A stretch of DNA of 64,000 nt from Paenarthrobacter histidinolovorans (GCF_014647595.1 NZ_BMPM01000003.1:1-64000), one strand, 5' to 3'. Positions 45,617 to 54,593 are shown, counted from the stretch's first letter. A program made the numbers and translations. The notes: a model not told the origin generated them from the sequence alone.

Positions 45617-47020
45617 GTGACTGAGCTAACCGCGAACACCGCACCTTCCACAGTAGATCCACTCGCCAGCACCGCCCAGAGCGGAGCAGCAAACTATCCC
45701 GGGCTGGACGCCTGGCGTGACCTGCCGATTTCGCAGCAGCCAACGTGGTCGGATGCCGATGTCTTCAAGGCCTCGGTCAATGAACTCTCCGTTGTTCCGC
45801 CCTTGGTCTTCGCCGGGGAAGTGGATGTCCTCCGGGAGCGCCTGGCGGCCGCAGCCCAGGGCAAGGCGTTCCTGCTCCAGGGTGGCGACTGCGCGGAAAC
45901 ATTCGAGGCTGCCACGGCCGACAAGATCAGCGCACGCGTCAAAACCATCCTCCAGATGGCCGTGGTCTTGACCTATGGCGCGGCAATGCCCGTGATCAAG
46001 ATGGGGCGGATGGCCGGCCAGTTCGCCAAGCCGCGTTCGTCCAATGACGAGACCCGCGACGGCGTAACATTGCCCGCTTACCGCGGGGACATCGTCAACG
46101 GCTACGAGTTCACTCCCGAGTCCCGTGCTCACGACGCCGGCCGCATGCTGAAGGCCTACCACACCTCTGCCTCCACGCTGAACCTGATCCGCGCCTTCAC
46201 GCAGGGCGGCTTCGCCGACCTCCGCCTGGTGCACCAGTGGAACAAGGGGTTCACCGAAAACCCGGCTCACGCCCGCTACGAGTCTTTGGCCCGTGACATC
46301 GACCGAGCCATTATGTTCATGGATTCCTGCGGGGCGGACTTTGAAGCTCTGAAGCGCGTTGAATTCTTCGCCAGCCATGAAGCACTGTTGCTGGACTACG
46401 AGCGGGCACTCACGCGCATCGACTCCCGCACCGGCCTCCCATATGACACTTCCGCCCACTTCCTCTGGATCGGGGAGCGGACCAGGGAACTCGACCACGC
46501 GCACGTGGACTTCCTGTCGCGTGTCCGGAACCCCATCGGCGTCAAGCTCGGGCCGACCACCAGCGGCGACGACGCCCTGCGCCTCATCGACAAGCTGGAC
46601 CCGAACCGCGAACCCGGCCGCCTGACGTTCATCACACGCATGGGCGCCCGGAACATCCGCGAAAAGCTGCCGGCCGTCGTCGAGCGTGTCACGGCTTCCG
46701 GTGCCCAGGTGCTGTGGGTAACCGATCCGATGCACGGCAACACGGTAACCTCGCCCAACGGCTACAAGACCCGCAACTTCGACGACGTCATTGATGAAGT
46801 CCGTGGCTTCTTCGAGGTGCACCACTCCCTGGGCACCGTCCCCGGTGGCCTGCACGTTGAAATGACGGGTGACGACGTCGCGGAGTGCCTGGGCGGCGCT
46901 GACCCGATCGACCAGGACGCCTTCCTGGACCGCTACGAGTCCGTCTGCGACCCCCGCCTCAACCACATGCAGTCCCTGGAGATGGCCTTCCTGGTGGCCG
47001 GCGCCCTGTCCAAGAGGTAG
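45617..47020 (+). CDS. aroG: DAHP synthase, class II (plant type)
   Basis: The protein has 467 aa. It starts the shikimate pathway from PEP and erythrose 4-phosphate. Class II signatures are FLLQGGDCAETFE, PVIKMGRMAGQFAKPRS, and VLWVTDPMHGNTV with EVRGFFEVH. Its length fits the mycobacterial enzyme, whose extra N-terminal segment takes part in feedback inhibition. tyrA of the same pathway is at 24638. Confidence 0.96.
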   Translation: MTELTANTAPSTVDPLASTAQSGAANYPGLDAWRDLPISQQPTWSDADVFKASVNELSVVPPLVFAGEVDVLRERLAAAAQGKAFLLQGGDCAETFEAATADKISARVKTILQMAVVLTYGAAMPVIKMGRMAGQFAKPRSSNDETRDGVTLPAYRGDIVNGYEFTPESRAHDAGRMLKAYHTSASTLNLIRAFTQGGFADLRLVHQWNKGFTENPAHARYESLARDIDRAIMFMDSCGADFEALKRVEFFASHEALLLDYERALTRIDSRTGLPYDTSAHFLWIGERTRELDHAHVDFLSRVRNPIGVKLGPTTSGDDALRLIDKLDPNREPGRLTFITRMGARNIREKLPAVVERVTASGAQVLWVTDPMHGNTVTSPNGYKTRNFDDVIDEVRGFFEVHHSLGTVPGGLHVEMTGDDVAECLGGADPIDQDAFLDRYESVCDPRLNHMQSLEMAFLVAGALSKR

Positions 47021-47042
47021 CCTGGCAGCCCTATCGAGACAA

Positions 47043-47080
47043 AGAAGGCGCGGTCCGGATTTTTCCGGGCCGCGCCTTCT
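47043..47080. terminator. Terminator after aroG
   Basis: AGAAGGCGCGG-TCCGG / CCGGG-CCGCGCCTTCT form a long stem around ATTTTT. It lies between aroG (+) and the convergent kinase gene (-). Confidence 0.9.
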
Positions 47081-47120
47081 GTATATCGATTCGGTATATC
47101 GCTTGGCTGGTGGGTGAAAA

Positions 47121-49175
47121 CTAGACCACTGTCAGCGTCACGACGGATTCTTCCGGCACTTCGGTATTGACGGGACTCTGGTCCCGTACTGTTCCAAAGA
47201 AGCCTCCGAGGATCTTGTTGGTCTCTACCTTGAAGCCGAGCTTCTTGAGTTCTCTCTCGGCTTCAGCAGCCTGTTTACCGATGAAACTGGGGACCTTGAC
47301 CATTCGTGGGCCCTTGGAAACGGTGAGGGTCACCGTCTGGCCTTTGACGAGGGTGCCGTTGGCGGGAGCTTGTGAGACAACCGAGCCCTTGGGGACGGAC
47401 TTGTCGTTGACCGTCTCCGGGGCGATCACTGCCTTCAGCCCGGCATCCTGGATCGCTTTGACTGCCGCGTCCTGTGCAAGACCCCGCACATCGGGGACGG
47501 GGATGGGCTGCGGTCCTTTGGAGACGACCAAGGCAACGGGAGTGCCGTGCCGGACTTCCTTGCCCTTCGCCGGATCCTGGGCGATAACAACACCCGCTGG
47601 CACCTTTTCATCAAACGCCTCGGTGACGTTGCCCAGCGCCATTTGGGCTGAATTCAGGGCCGTTTTGGCGTCATCCAGGGTGCCGCCGGTGAGGTCCTGG
47701 AGCGGGAAGAGCTGGGCGCCCTTGGACACGAAAAGGGTGATGGGCTGAAACTTCCGGACTTCGGCACCTGATTCCGGTTTGGTGCCTACAGCGAGACCGG
47801 ACAGGATGTCGTCGTCGAAAACGTCCTGGGGTTCAGACTGGAAGCCGGCGGTGCGGAGCAATTGCTGGGCCTCGGCTACTGTCTTGTTCTTGACGTCCGG
47901 GACCGTGCCAGGTGACCCAGGTCCCATGCCGAAAAACCAGCCCGCACTTGCCGCGAGCAGCGCCAGAATCACGATCACCACGGTCCAGATCAAGCCACGA
48001 CGGCGGGGATTGCCTTCCCGGAGTGGTCGAACCGGAGTGGCCGCTGCCCGTGCGTGGTCCTTGGCCTGTTGCCGTTCGAGCCGCTTCAGGTCCCTTTTTC
48101 CCGGCGGGCGTGATTCCAGGTCCGTGGCACCCTGTGGCGACTGGAAGGACGGGCCACCGGCGGCCATGATCGTGGTGGGGTTGCTTGGCCGGGCAATGAA
48201 TTCCGTTGGCGACGCCGTGGTGGGGAGGAACTCCGTGGCGTTCGTGTCCGGCCTGGAAGCGGCCATAGCCGTTGTGGGCGCGGCAGCTAAGTTGCCCGTC
48301 GCCGGCTGTTGCTTGAGATCCAGTTGCTCGTCGGTGAGCGTCGTACGGATGTGGCGCAGTTCAGTCAGCAGTGCGGATCCGTCGATTGGCCTGTTCTCCG
48401 CGTCAACGGAGGTGCACCACTGAACCAGTTCGTCCAGGTCTTCGGCCAGCCCGGGCGCTGCCTCTGAGGGACGGCCGACAGCGGCGTTTACGTGCTGGTA
48501 GGCCACGTGGATGGGGGAGTCGCCGTTGTACGGTTGCTTGCCGGTCAGCATTTCGTAGAGCATGATTCCGGCTGAATAGATGTCGCTGCGCGCATCGGCG
48601 GGCTGGCCCAGGACCAGTTCGGGGGCCAGATAGGCCACCGTCCCGATCAGGGCCCCGGTGCTGGTGTTCGCGGAGATGGCCCTGGCCAATCCAAAATCGC
48701 CAACCTTGATACGCCCGTCGTCTGCGATCAGGACGTTCTCGGGCTTGATGTCGCGGTGAATCAAGCCTGAAGAATGGGCAGCCGCCAGGCCCTCGATCAC
48801 GGGATCGATCAAGGCCAAGGCGAGCCGCGGGGGCAGCGCCCCTTGCGTATTGAGGACATCACGCAGGGTGTGGCCCTTGACGTACTCCATGACGAGGTAT
48901 GCGATGTGGCCGTCTTCGCCTTGATCCAGCACGCCGACAATGTGGGGATGGGAGAGGCTGGCGGCGGCTTTTGCCTCGCGGCTCAAGCGCTCCAGGAACG
49001 TTTGGTCATTCGCCAGATGCGGGTGCAGGACCTTCAGGGCCACATCGCGCTCCAGGCGCCTGTCAGTGGCCAGGTAAACGGTGGACATGCCACCTTTCGC
49101 CAAGCGGGAACGGACCACGTAGCGCCCGTCCACGGTGGTACCGATGAGGTGGTCCTGCGTTGCTTCTTGCACCAT
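47121..49175 (-). CDS. pknL: Ser/Thr kinase with four PASTA domains (PknL/PknB type)
   Basis: The protein has 684 aa. The kinase domain (about 19-275) has the ATP loop LAKGGMSTV, K48 (VALKVL), the catalytic HRDIKPENVL and DFG (GDFGLARA), with the activation-loop pattern NTSTGALIGT. A juxtamembrane linker and one helix (IWTVVIVILALLAASAGWFFGM) follow. Four PASTA repeats then start at about VPDVKNKT, FPLQDLTG, VPDVRGLA and VPSFIGKQ, and probably bind peptidoglycan fragments outside. Orthology to pknL rests on the aroG/wHTH/idsA neighbours; the mycobacterial PknL lacks PASTA, as I recall. Confidence 0.93.
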   Translation of the reverse strand: MVQEATQDHLIGTTVDGRYVVRSRLAKGGMSTVYLATDRRLERDVALKVLHPHLANDQTFLERLSREAKAAASLSHPHIVGVLDQGEDGHIAYLVMEYVKGHTLRDVLNTQGALPPRLALALIDPVIEGLAAAHSSGLIHRDIKPENVLIADDGRIKVGDFGLARAISANTSTGALIGTVAYLAPELVLGQPADARSDIYSAGIMLYEMLTGKQPYNGDSPIHVAYQHVNAAVGRPSEAAPGLAEDLDELVQWCTSVDAENRPIDGSALLTELRHIRTTLTDEQLDLKQQPATGNLAAAPTTAMAASRPDTNATEFLPTTASPTEFIARPSNPTTIMAAGGPSFQSPQGATDLESRPPGKRDLKRLERQQAKDHARAAATPVRPLREGNPRRRGLIWTVVIVILALLAASAGWFFGMGPGSPGTVPDVKNKTVAEAQQLLRTAGFQSEPQDVFDDDILSGLAVGTKPESGAEVRKFQPITLFVSKGAQLFPLQDLTGGTLDDAKTALNSAQMALGNVTEAFDEKVPAGVVIAQDPAKGKEVRHGTPVALVVSKGPQPIPVPDVRGLAQDAAVKAIQDAGLKAVIAPETVNDKSVPKGSVVSQAPANGTLVKGQTVTLTVSKGPRMVKVPSFIGKQAAEAERELKKLGFKVETNKILGGFFGTVRDQSPVNTEVPEESVVTLTVV

Positions 49176-49194
49176 ACGATCCTAAACGAGACAG

Positions 49195-49233
49195 GGAAGG
49201 GGCCCGAATCCCCGTGGGATGCGGGCCCCTTCC
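49195..49233 (-). terminator. Terminator after the LysM gene
   Basis: GGAAGGGGCCCG (49195-49206) pairs with CGGGCCCCTTCC (49222-49233). It lies after the LysM gene stop in its direction of reading and just ahead of the kinase gene. Confidence 0.8.
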
Positions 49234-49250
49234 GAGGTGCCGTGAAAGGC

Positions 49251-50588
49251 CTAGCCAAACGTGCGCTGACGTGCCTTGATCGATTCGACGTAGCGCTTGG
49301 TGTCGTCGTACATACCGTACTTGCTCACCGAATACTGCCCCTGGTAGTAACCGGCAATGGCCGTATCAAGGTCCTTGCTGGTGGCCACCAGGGTGCGGAT
49401 GATCGCGACACCGGCCGTGGCGTTGTCATAGGGGTCCAGGAGGTTGAGCTTGCGGCCGACCAGATCGGACGCCCACTGGCCCGAAGACGGAATGACCTGC
49501 ATGGTGCCAATGGCGTTGGCAGGGGAAACAGCCCGCTGGTCAAAACCGGATTCCTGCTCTGCGAAAGCCAGGGCCAGCGACGGGCTGACACCCATGCGTC
49601 GTGCCGTGTCAGCCACGATGGTCTTCATTTCAGCGCGGCTGGGCACCGGCGAAGCATTCAGGAGGGCCTTGTTCTCATTCGCGGAGCTGACAACAGCCGG
49701 GGGATAGGTAAACCCCAGGAATGTGCTGGGTACCAGCGGGGTGGTCTCTCCTGCTGGTTGCAGGCTGCCGCCGGGGATGGTCAGTTTCTGGCCCGGGTAG
49801 ATGACCGTACTTGCGGTCACGTTGTTGGCCGACATGAGTGCGGACAGCGATACGCCCAACCTTGAGGCGATGGAGCTGAGGGTGTCGCCGGCCTTGATGG
49901 TGTAGGAACCCGTGCTTGCCAGGGGAGCAGGCGCCGGCGTCGGGGCGGGGGCCGGAGCTGCAGGCGCGGACGGCGCCGATCCGCCGCTGACCTTGATCTT
50001 TTGGCCGGGGTAGATGATGGAGCTGCCATTGAGGTTGTTCCAGCTGAAGATGCTGGACAGCGGAACGCCGTGCTTGGCCGCAATACCGCCGAGGGTGTCG
50101 CCGGAGACCACCGTGTAGACGGTGGCAGTGCTCGTGGTGCCCGATGCGGCTGGAGTGCTGGGCGCGGGGGCCGCTGTAGCCGTTCCGCTGAGCTTGATGC
50201 TCTGTCCGGGGTAGATCAACGTGGTGGGAGTCAGGTTGTTCAGCTGCAGCACTGCGGACGTGTCGAGGTTGAAACGTCGGGCAATGGCGCTGATGGTGTC
50301 GCCGCGAACCACGGTGTAGCTGTCCGGAGTTGCGGGGGCCATGGGGCGGAGAGCCGCGGGAAGTGTGGCGGCAACTGCCTGTGCGGGGATCACCGTACCG
50401 GGCGTGACAGCCTGGGCCTTCATGGCGGCAGCGAGGGTGGCCGGAATTTTGCGGGGTTGGGGTGCGGGCGCTGCGATGGACGGTTGAGCCAACGCAAGCG
50501 ACGACAAAACCACAGCGGGAAGCGCGGCCGTGGTTGCCGCGATAACGGGCATGCTCATGGTTCGTTTCGGCGAGCGGGGCGTCGTCAT
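49251..50588 (-). CDS. Secreted LysM wall hydrolase with transglycosylase domain
   Basis: The protein has 445 aa. A signal peptide (about 1-40, PVIAATTAALPAVVLSSLALAQPSIAAPAP) is followed by three LysM domains, beginning at YTVVRGDTISAIARRF, YTVVSGDTLGGIAAKH and YTIKAGDTLSSIASRL, each ending in IYPGQ. A soluble lytic transglycosylase domain closes the protein: AFAEQESGFDQRAVSPANAIGTMQVIPSSG with the catalytic Glu in EQESGF, then AIAGYYQG. It probably cleaves peptidoglycan. An unusual set of 9-bp repeats lies 35-106 nt ahead of it. Confidence 0.93.
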   Translation of the reverse strand: MTTPRSPKRTMSMPVIAATTAALPAVVLSSLALAQPSIAAPAPQPRKIPATLAAAMKAQAVTPGTVIPAQAVAATLPAALRPMAPATPDSYTVVRGDTISAIARRFNLDTSAVLQLNNLTPTTLIYPGQSIKLSGTATAAPAPSTPAASGTTSTATVYTVVSGDTLGGIAAKHGVPLSSIFSWNNLNGSSIIYPGQKIKVSGGSAPSAPAAPAPAPTPAPAPLASTGSYTIKAGDTLSSIASRLGVSLSALMSANNVTASTVIYPGQKLTIPGGSLQPAGETTPLVPSTFLGFTYPPAVVSSANENKALLNASPVPSRAEMKTIVADTARRMGVSPSLALAFAEQESGFDQRAVSPANAIGTMQVIPSSGQWASDLVGRKLNLLDPYDNATAGVAIIRTLVATSKDLDTAIAGYYQGQYSVSKYGMYDDTKRYVESIKARQRTFG

Positions 50589-50622
50589 GAAGGAATCCTC
50601 ATCTCAAACAGCGGGGGTTGAT

Positions 50623-50694
50623 TGTTAACGCTGTTGTCAGTGTTGCCAATGTTACTGATGTTATCAATGGTGCAAGTGTGATCAGTGTGAATCT
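50623..50694 (-). promoter_or_regulatory. Eight 9-bp direct repeats before the LysM gene
   Basis: On the minus strand eight consecutive nonamers run from 50694 to 50623: agattcaca, ctgatcaca, cttgcacca, ttgataaca, tcagtaaca, ttggcaaca, ctgacaaca, gcgttaaca. Seven end in ACA, one in CCA. The array lies in the leader or promoter of the wall-hydrolase gene. Tandem nonamers of this kind are bound by OmpR-type regulators such as MtrA. Confidence 0.7.
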
Positions 50695-50716
50695 CTCATA
50701 CTTATTCCGTCGACAC

Positions 50717-50756
50717 AACAATTCCTGCCGGGGAAGATTCTTTATGCCAATTGTTG
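50717..50756. other. Inverted repeat in the LysM/wHTH gap
   Basis: CAACAATT and AATTGTTG form an 8-bp inverted repeat with a 24-nt loop in the gap between divergent genes. A ydaO-type (c-di-AMP) riboswitch, common before wall hydrolases, was looked for and its conserved core was not seen. Confidence 0.45.
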
Positions 50757-50846
50757 GTAGGGGAATTGCGGGCCAAACGGGCATCTGTGCCGTCCCTTTA
50801 GGCCTCCGGCTAGGCGACGGGCAGGGCGGCATGGCAACCTTGATCC

Positions 50847-51200
50847 GTGAGTAATGTAGAAAGCCTTGTTTCCGAGTGGTTGCCGCTTCCGGACGTTGCC
50901 GGGTTGCTGGAAGTTTCCATCACCAAAGTCCACGGACTTTTGGATGAGCGTGCGCTCGTCGCCATCAGGCGGGGAGAACGGAATATCCGCTCAATCCCGG
51001 CCTTGTTTATCCAGGATGGACATGTTGTGGACAGCTTGAAGGGGACCATCGCGGTCCTTAGCGACGCCGGCTACAACGACGAAGAGCTGATCACCTGGCT
51101 GTTCACTTCGGATGAATCGCTGCGTGGCCGTCCCATTGACGCCCTGCGTGAGGGGCGCAAAACGGAGATCAGGCGCCGCGCCCAGTCTCTGGCCTGGTAA
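50847..51200 (+). CDS. Small winged-helix DNA-binding protein (Rv2175c type)
   Basis: The protein has 117 aa. The N-terminal half is a helix-turn-helix, WLPLPDVAGLLEVSITKVHGLLDERALVAIRRGERNIRSIP. The C-terminal half is a helical domain (VVDSLKGTIAVLSDAGYNDEELITWLFT and GRPIDALREGRKTEIRRRAQ). In M. tuberculosis the matching gene lies next to pknL, and its product is phosphorylated by that kinase and then loses DNA binding. The first 15 residues here have Ser positions but no clear kinase site. GTG start. Confidence 0.88.
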   Translation: MSNVESLVSEWLPLPDVAGLLEVSITKVHGLLDERALVAIRRGERNIRSIPALFIQDGHVVDSLKGTIAVLSDAGYNDEELITWLFTSDESLRGRPIDALREGRKTEIRRRAQSLAW

Positions 51201-51241
51201 TTGCGCCGGTTTAGTTCCTAACGCGGCAACTGCTTGGAGCG

Positions 51242-51276
51242 ACGACGACGGCGGTCCCCAACCGCCGTCGTCGTCT
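51242..51276. terminator. Terminator hairpin
   Basis: ACGACGACGGCGGT (51242-51255) pairs with ACCGCCGTCGTCGT (51261-51274) around five bases. It separates the wHTH gene (+) from the convergent polyprenyl synthase (-). TCATGTCTGCTT is repeated just after it (51276-51287, 51294-51305). Confidence 0.85.
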
Positions 51277-51341
51277 CATGTCTGCTTGTCGTGTCATGTC
51301 TGCTTTGCCCGGCTCCGCGCAGCCAGGGCCGTTTCGCGGGG

Positions 51342-52436
51342 TCAGGCTGCGCGGCTGACGGCCGCTTCGGCCAATTGCCCCAAAGCCTGCAGCGCAAGCC
51401 CATCCAGCGGCAAGCGTTCCAACGCCTCGAATGCGTCAGTACTAAGCTGTGCGATCAGCGACTCCGTTGCGTCCAAAGCCCCGCAATCGACCATGAGGTG
51501 GCGGATCCTGGCAACGTCCTCCCCGGCGAGTCCGGGATTGCCCAGCATGCGGTCCAGGTAAGCGGCTTCGGCCGCTGAAGCCTGATTAAGGGCGAAGCCG
51601 ACAAGCACGGTGCGCTTGCCCTCCCGCAGGTCATCGCCCGCTGGCTTTCCTGTGGTTGCAGGGTCCCCAAAAACCCCAAGAACGTCGTCACGCATCTGGA
51701 AGGCTTCGCCGAGTGGGAGCGAAAACCCGGAGTACCCGGCCAGCAGTTCTGCGGACGCGCCGGCCAGGGCGCCGCCCAAAGCCAGTGGATGTTCCATGGA
51801 GTACTTGGCCGACTTGTAGCGGATGATGGAGCGTGCGCGGTCCACCGACCCCGCCCGGTCGCGCACGGGTCCGGCTACCTCTTCAAGGATGTCAAGGTAT
51901 TGACCGGCCATCACCTCTGCCCTCATCACGTTGAACATACGGCGGGCAGGGCTTCCTGAAGCGGCGCGGGTTCCAATGTCACTGAAAGCCTCTTCACTGA
52001 AGGAGAGGCAGAGATCGCCGGTCAAGATGGCGGCAGCATCGCCAAAGTGCTCGCTGTCCAGGGCCCAGCCATTCGTTTCATGGAGTTGGCTGAACCGTTT
52101 GTGCACGCTTGGGCCGCCGCGCCGGGTATCGGACCGGTCGATGATGTCGTCGTGGATCAGTGCCGCGGCCTGGAAGAGTTCCAGCGCGCATCCGGCAGTG
52201 ACGATGTCCGGGTCTTCGGCGGGACCGCCTGCGCCGCGCCAGCCCCAGTAGCACATCAAAGCCCTCAGCCGCTTGCCGCCGGTTACCAATGATGAAATGG
52301 CGCCGATCAGTGGGTCCACGTCCGGTGAAACCGTAGCCATGACGCCACGTTGTTCCGACAGGAAACTGCTGAGGCTGCCGGCGACGCCTTCGATGAATCG
52401 GGCTTGCTCGGACGCCACGGGGGAGGTGAACGTCAC
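51342..52436 (-). CDS. Polyprenyl diphosphate synthase (geranylgeranyl type)
   Basis: The protein has 364 aa. The two Asp-rich motifs are LIHDDIIDRSDTRRGGPSVHK (first, DDIID) and QMRDDVLGVFGD (second). The GKRLRALMCY segment holds the conserved Lys/Arg for IPP binding. The chain-length-setting residues before the first motif (AALIHDD) suggest C15-C20 products; final length is not certain. The mycobacterial idsA2 gene sits at the same place. Its GTG start overlaps the lipoprotein stop by 4 nt. Confidence 0.9.
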   Translation of the reverse strand: MTFTSPVASEQARFIEGVAGSLSSFLSEQRGVMATVSPDVDPLIGAISSLVTGGKRLRALMCYWGWRGAGGPAEDPDIVTAGCALELFQAAALIHDDIIDRSDTRRGGPSVHKRFSQLHETNGWALDSEHFGDAAAILTGDLCLSFSEEAFSDIGTRAASGSPARRMFNVMRAEVMAGQYLDILEEVAGPVRDRAGSVDRARSIIRYKSAKYSMEHPLALGGALAGASAELLAGYSGFSLPLGEAFQMRDDVLGVFGDPATTGKPAGDDLREGKRTVLVGFALNQASAAEAAYLDRMLGNPGLAGEDVARIRHLMVDCGALDATESLIAQLSTDAFEALERLPLDGLALQALGQLAEAAVSRAA

Positions 52437-53020
52437 TTGACGGACCCGGCCGCCACATTGGCTCCGATGGTGAAGGTGGAGACACCTTCTTTTTGCATGA
52501 TCGAGACGTTCACGGTTTCACCATCACCGCGGATAAAGTCCAGGGAAGTGACGTTGCCAACGGCTTCGGGTCCGGGAACAAGCTTGAAACCCTGGGCCTC
52601 CAGTGAGGACTTGTAGTAGTCCACCACGCCCTGCGGAGGCGCTTTGATGGTCCCCACCAGCGCCACAGTGGCCAGGGAAGCGTTCTTGTCGAAGCTGCTG
52701 GACCGCACCGAGGTCTTGGGCATGACCGGAATGAGCTTCTCCGGGAATCCGGGAACAAGCGCATTGACCGTGGCCGTGGCGTTGGCGTCGGGTGCGCTGG
52801 ACTCGGTGAAGCCCGTGGTGTCGGGAGAGGGGGTGCTGCTGGCCGGGGACGCGGTCCCCGCGGGTGACGGCGCCGACGAAGCTGACGAAGATGAAGCAGC
52901 GCCGGTGGGCGACGGGCCCGCCGAGCCGCTGGGGGACGGCGTGCATGCGGAGGCCGCCACTGCGACACTGACTGCGAGCAGGGCAAACCCTCGCGATTGA
53001 GGAGTTCCAAAGAGCTTCAC
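52433..53020 (-). CDS. Putative lipoprotein, Ser/Ala-rich
   Basis: The protein has 195 aa. A short basic start and hydrophobic stretch (FALLAVSVAVAASAC) end in a Cys at about residue 26, a loose lipobox (ASAC). A low-complexity Ser/Pro/Ala linker (28-80) follows, and then a compact domain (90-190) with GVVDYYKSSLEAQGFKLVPG. I know no enzyme function. The GTG start follows AAGGAT. It is coupled to the prenyl synthase. Confidence 0.82.
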   Translation of the reverse strand: MKLFGTPQSRGFALLAVSVAVAASACTPSPSGSAGPSPTGAASSSSASSAPSPAGTASPASSTPSPDTTGFTESSAPDANATATVNALVPGFPEKLIPVMPKTSVRSSSFDKNASLATVALVGTIKAPPQGVVDYYKSSLEAQGFKLVPGPEAVGNVTSLDFIRGDGETVNVSIMQKEGVSTFTIGANVAAGSVK

Positions 53021-53092
53021 AGGGTATCCTTCCTGGGGCTGAGCCGGACTTTGCCTCCAGTTTAGTCAGTGCCCGGGCATAGTATTGCCGTT

Positions 53093-54355
53093 GTGAGGCA
53101 GGAAGCACCCGGCGGCGAGTCAAGCGCCGGACACAGACCGGCCCGCAGTGCTGAAGAGGCGCTGCGGGAATTGAGGCGAACCAGCATCCTGCACGTGGAC
53201 ATGGACGCGTTCTTTGTCTCCGTGGAACTCCGCACCCGTCCCGAACTGCGGGGCAAGCCTGTGATCGTGGGATTCCCCGCGGACCGCTCCGTGGTCCTTT
53301 CTGCTTCCTACGAAGCCCGGGCCACAGGGGTCAAGTCCGCCATGCCGATGTCCATTGCGATGAGGCGCTGTCCATCGGCCGTGGTCATCAATCCCCGCCA
53401 CACTTTGTACTACGAGGTTTCGGCGCAGCTGATGGAAATCTTCGGGTCCATCACGGACCTGGTGGAGCCTCTGAGCGTGGACGAAGCTTTCCTGGATGTT
53501 CGTGGGGCCATCCGCCGGCTGGGGGCACCTTTGGATATTGGCCACCTCATCAGGCGAAAGGTCCAATCAGAACTTGGCATCACGGCTTCGGTGGGGATTG
53601 CCGGCACCAAGTTCGTTGCCAAGATCGCCTCTACCCGGTGCAAGCCTGACGGCATCCTGCAGATCGACGCCGAAGACACTCTTTCCTACCTTCACAGCCT
53701 TCCTGTCAGCGCCCTCTGGGGTGTGGGTGGCAAGACAGGGGAGGTCCTGGCGCGAATGGGCATCCGAACGGTCGCTGATGTGGCTGCCACGCCCTTGTCC
53801 TCCCTGAAAAAGGTTCTTGGCGCAAGCGGGGAACATGTGCACAGGCTCTCCATGGGCGTTGATCCGCGGCCGGTGACGCCCACCAGGATTGAAAAAAGCA
53901 TTGGTGCCGAAGAGACCTTCTCCGTGGACACGGCAGATGATGGGTTGCTGCACAGGGAGTTGTTGAGGTTGTCCCATCGGACAGCCAGCCGGCTCCGGAG
54001 TTCCGGAATGCTTGCGCGGACCGTCGCCTTGAAGATTCGGTACGCCGATTTCTCCACCGTGTCCCGAAGCCGCACGGTGCACACGCCAGTAGACAGTGCC
54101 CAACTGATCTACCAGGTGGCCGTGCAACTCCTCGAGTCCCTGGGCCCGCGTTCCATGAGCGTCAGGTTGGTGGGAGTCCGGGCAGAGCAGTTGGAACCGG
54201 CCGGTCAGACATCGATGCAGTTGAGCCTGGACCGCCGGGATGACAACTGGCGGGCTGCCGAGCAAGCCCTGGACAGGGTTTCCCAGCGCTTTGGTTCCAA
54301 AACCCTGCTTCCGGCCCGGCTCCTGGAGCCCGGTAAACCTGCTTCGGATGCCTGA
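53093..54355 (+). CDS. dinB: DNA polymerase IV
   Basis: The protein has 420 aa. It is a Y-family translesion polymerase. The catalytic motif ILHVDMDAFFVSVE and the SVDEAFLDVRGA acidic pair are intact. GITASVGIAGTKFVAKIAS and the helix-hairpin-helix WGVGGKTGEVLARMGIRTVADV follow, and the little finger domain ends the protein. Chosen start: GTG at 53093, with TAGTAT 7 nt upstream as a -10 box and no Shine-Dalgarno site, so it may be leaderless. GTG at 53069 is the alternative. No LexA box was seen. Confidence 0.92.
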   Translation: MRQEAPGGESSAGHRPARSAEEALRELRRTSILHVDMDAFFVSVELRTRPELRGKPVIVGFPADRSVVLSASYEARATGVKSAMPMSIAMRRCPSAVVINPRHTLYYEVSAQLMEIFGSITDLVEPLSVDEAFLDVRGAIRRLGAPLDIGHLIRRKVQSELGITASVGIAGTKFVAKIASTRCKPDGILQIDAEDTLSYLHSLPVSALWGVGGKTGEVLARMGIRTVADVAATPLSSLKKVLGASGEHVHRLSMGVDPRPVTPTRIEKSIGAEETFSVDTADDGLLHRELLRLSHRTASRLRSSGMLARTVALKIRYADFSTVSRSRTVHTPVDSAQLIYQVAVQLLESLGPRSMSVRLVGVRAEQLEPAGQTSMQLSLDRRDDNWRAAEQALDRVSQRFGSKTLLPARLLEPGKPASDA

Positions 54356-54593
54356 ACGCTGTGACCTTGGTCCCGCGCGGCCCAAGCGTCTTTCAGAACG
54401 GCCCCGGACAAACTATCCTATTTATTACAGAGATTTAGATCGTCTGGACAAACTGTTTCCTGAACAGTCGGCCCTGAGGTATCCGCTGAACCAAGAGGGT
54501 ATTTCGGGAACGAAATTCTTGGTCCGATCGTTTGGGTAAACAGACGCACAGGACGCGTTGTGTCCAGACGCTGGCTGACTAAAGGAGGTCGCG
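54356..54593. other. Intergenic region with 9-bp direct repeat
   Basis: GGACAAACT occurs at 54406-54414 and 54446-54454, 40 bp apart. An AT-rich patch (TATTTATTACAGAG) lies between them. These may be promoter elements for the DUF3040 gene, but no pair with good spacing was found. A weak frame here is not counted as a gene. A perfect AAAGGAGG site ends the region. Confidence 0.5.

Noticed and set aside
50589..50846. Possible ydaO (c-di-AMP) riboswitch before the LysM gene
   Set aside because: The region was read on the minus strand for the conserved GGGTGAGTCC/GAATCC core elements and they were not there.
54359..54539. Short plus-strand frame between dinB and the DUF3040 gene
   Set aside because: No ribosome site or motif, and it lies over repeat and AT-rich promoter-like sequence.
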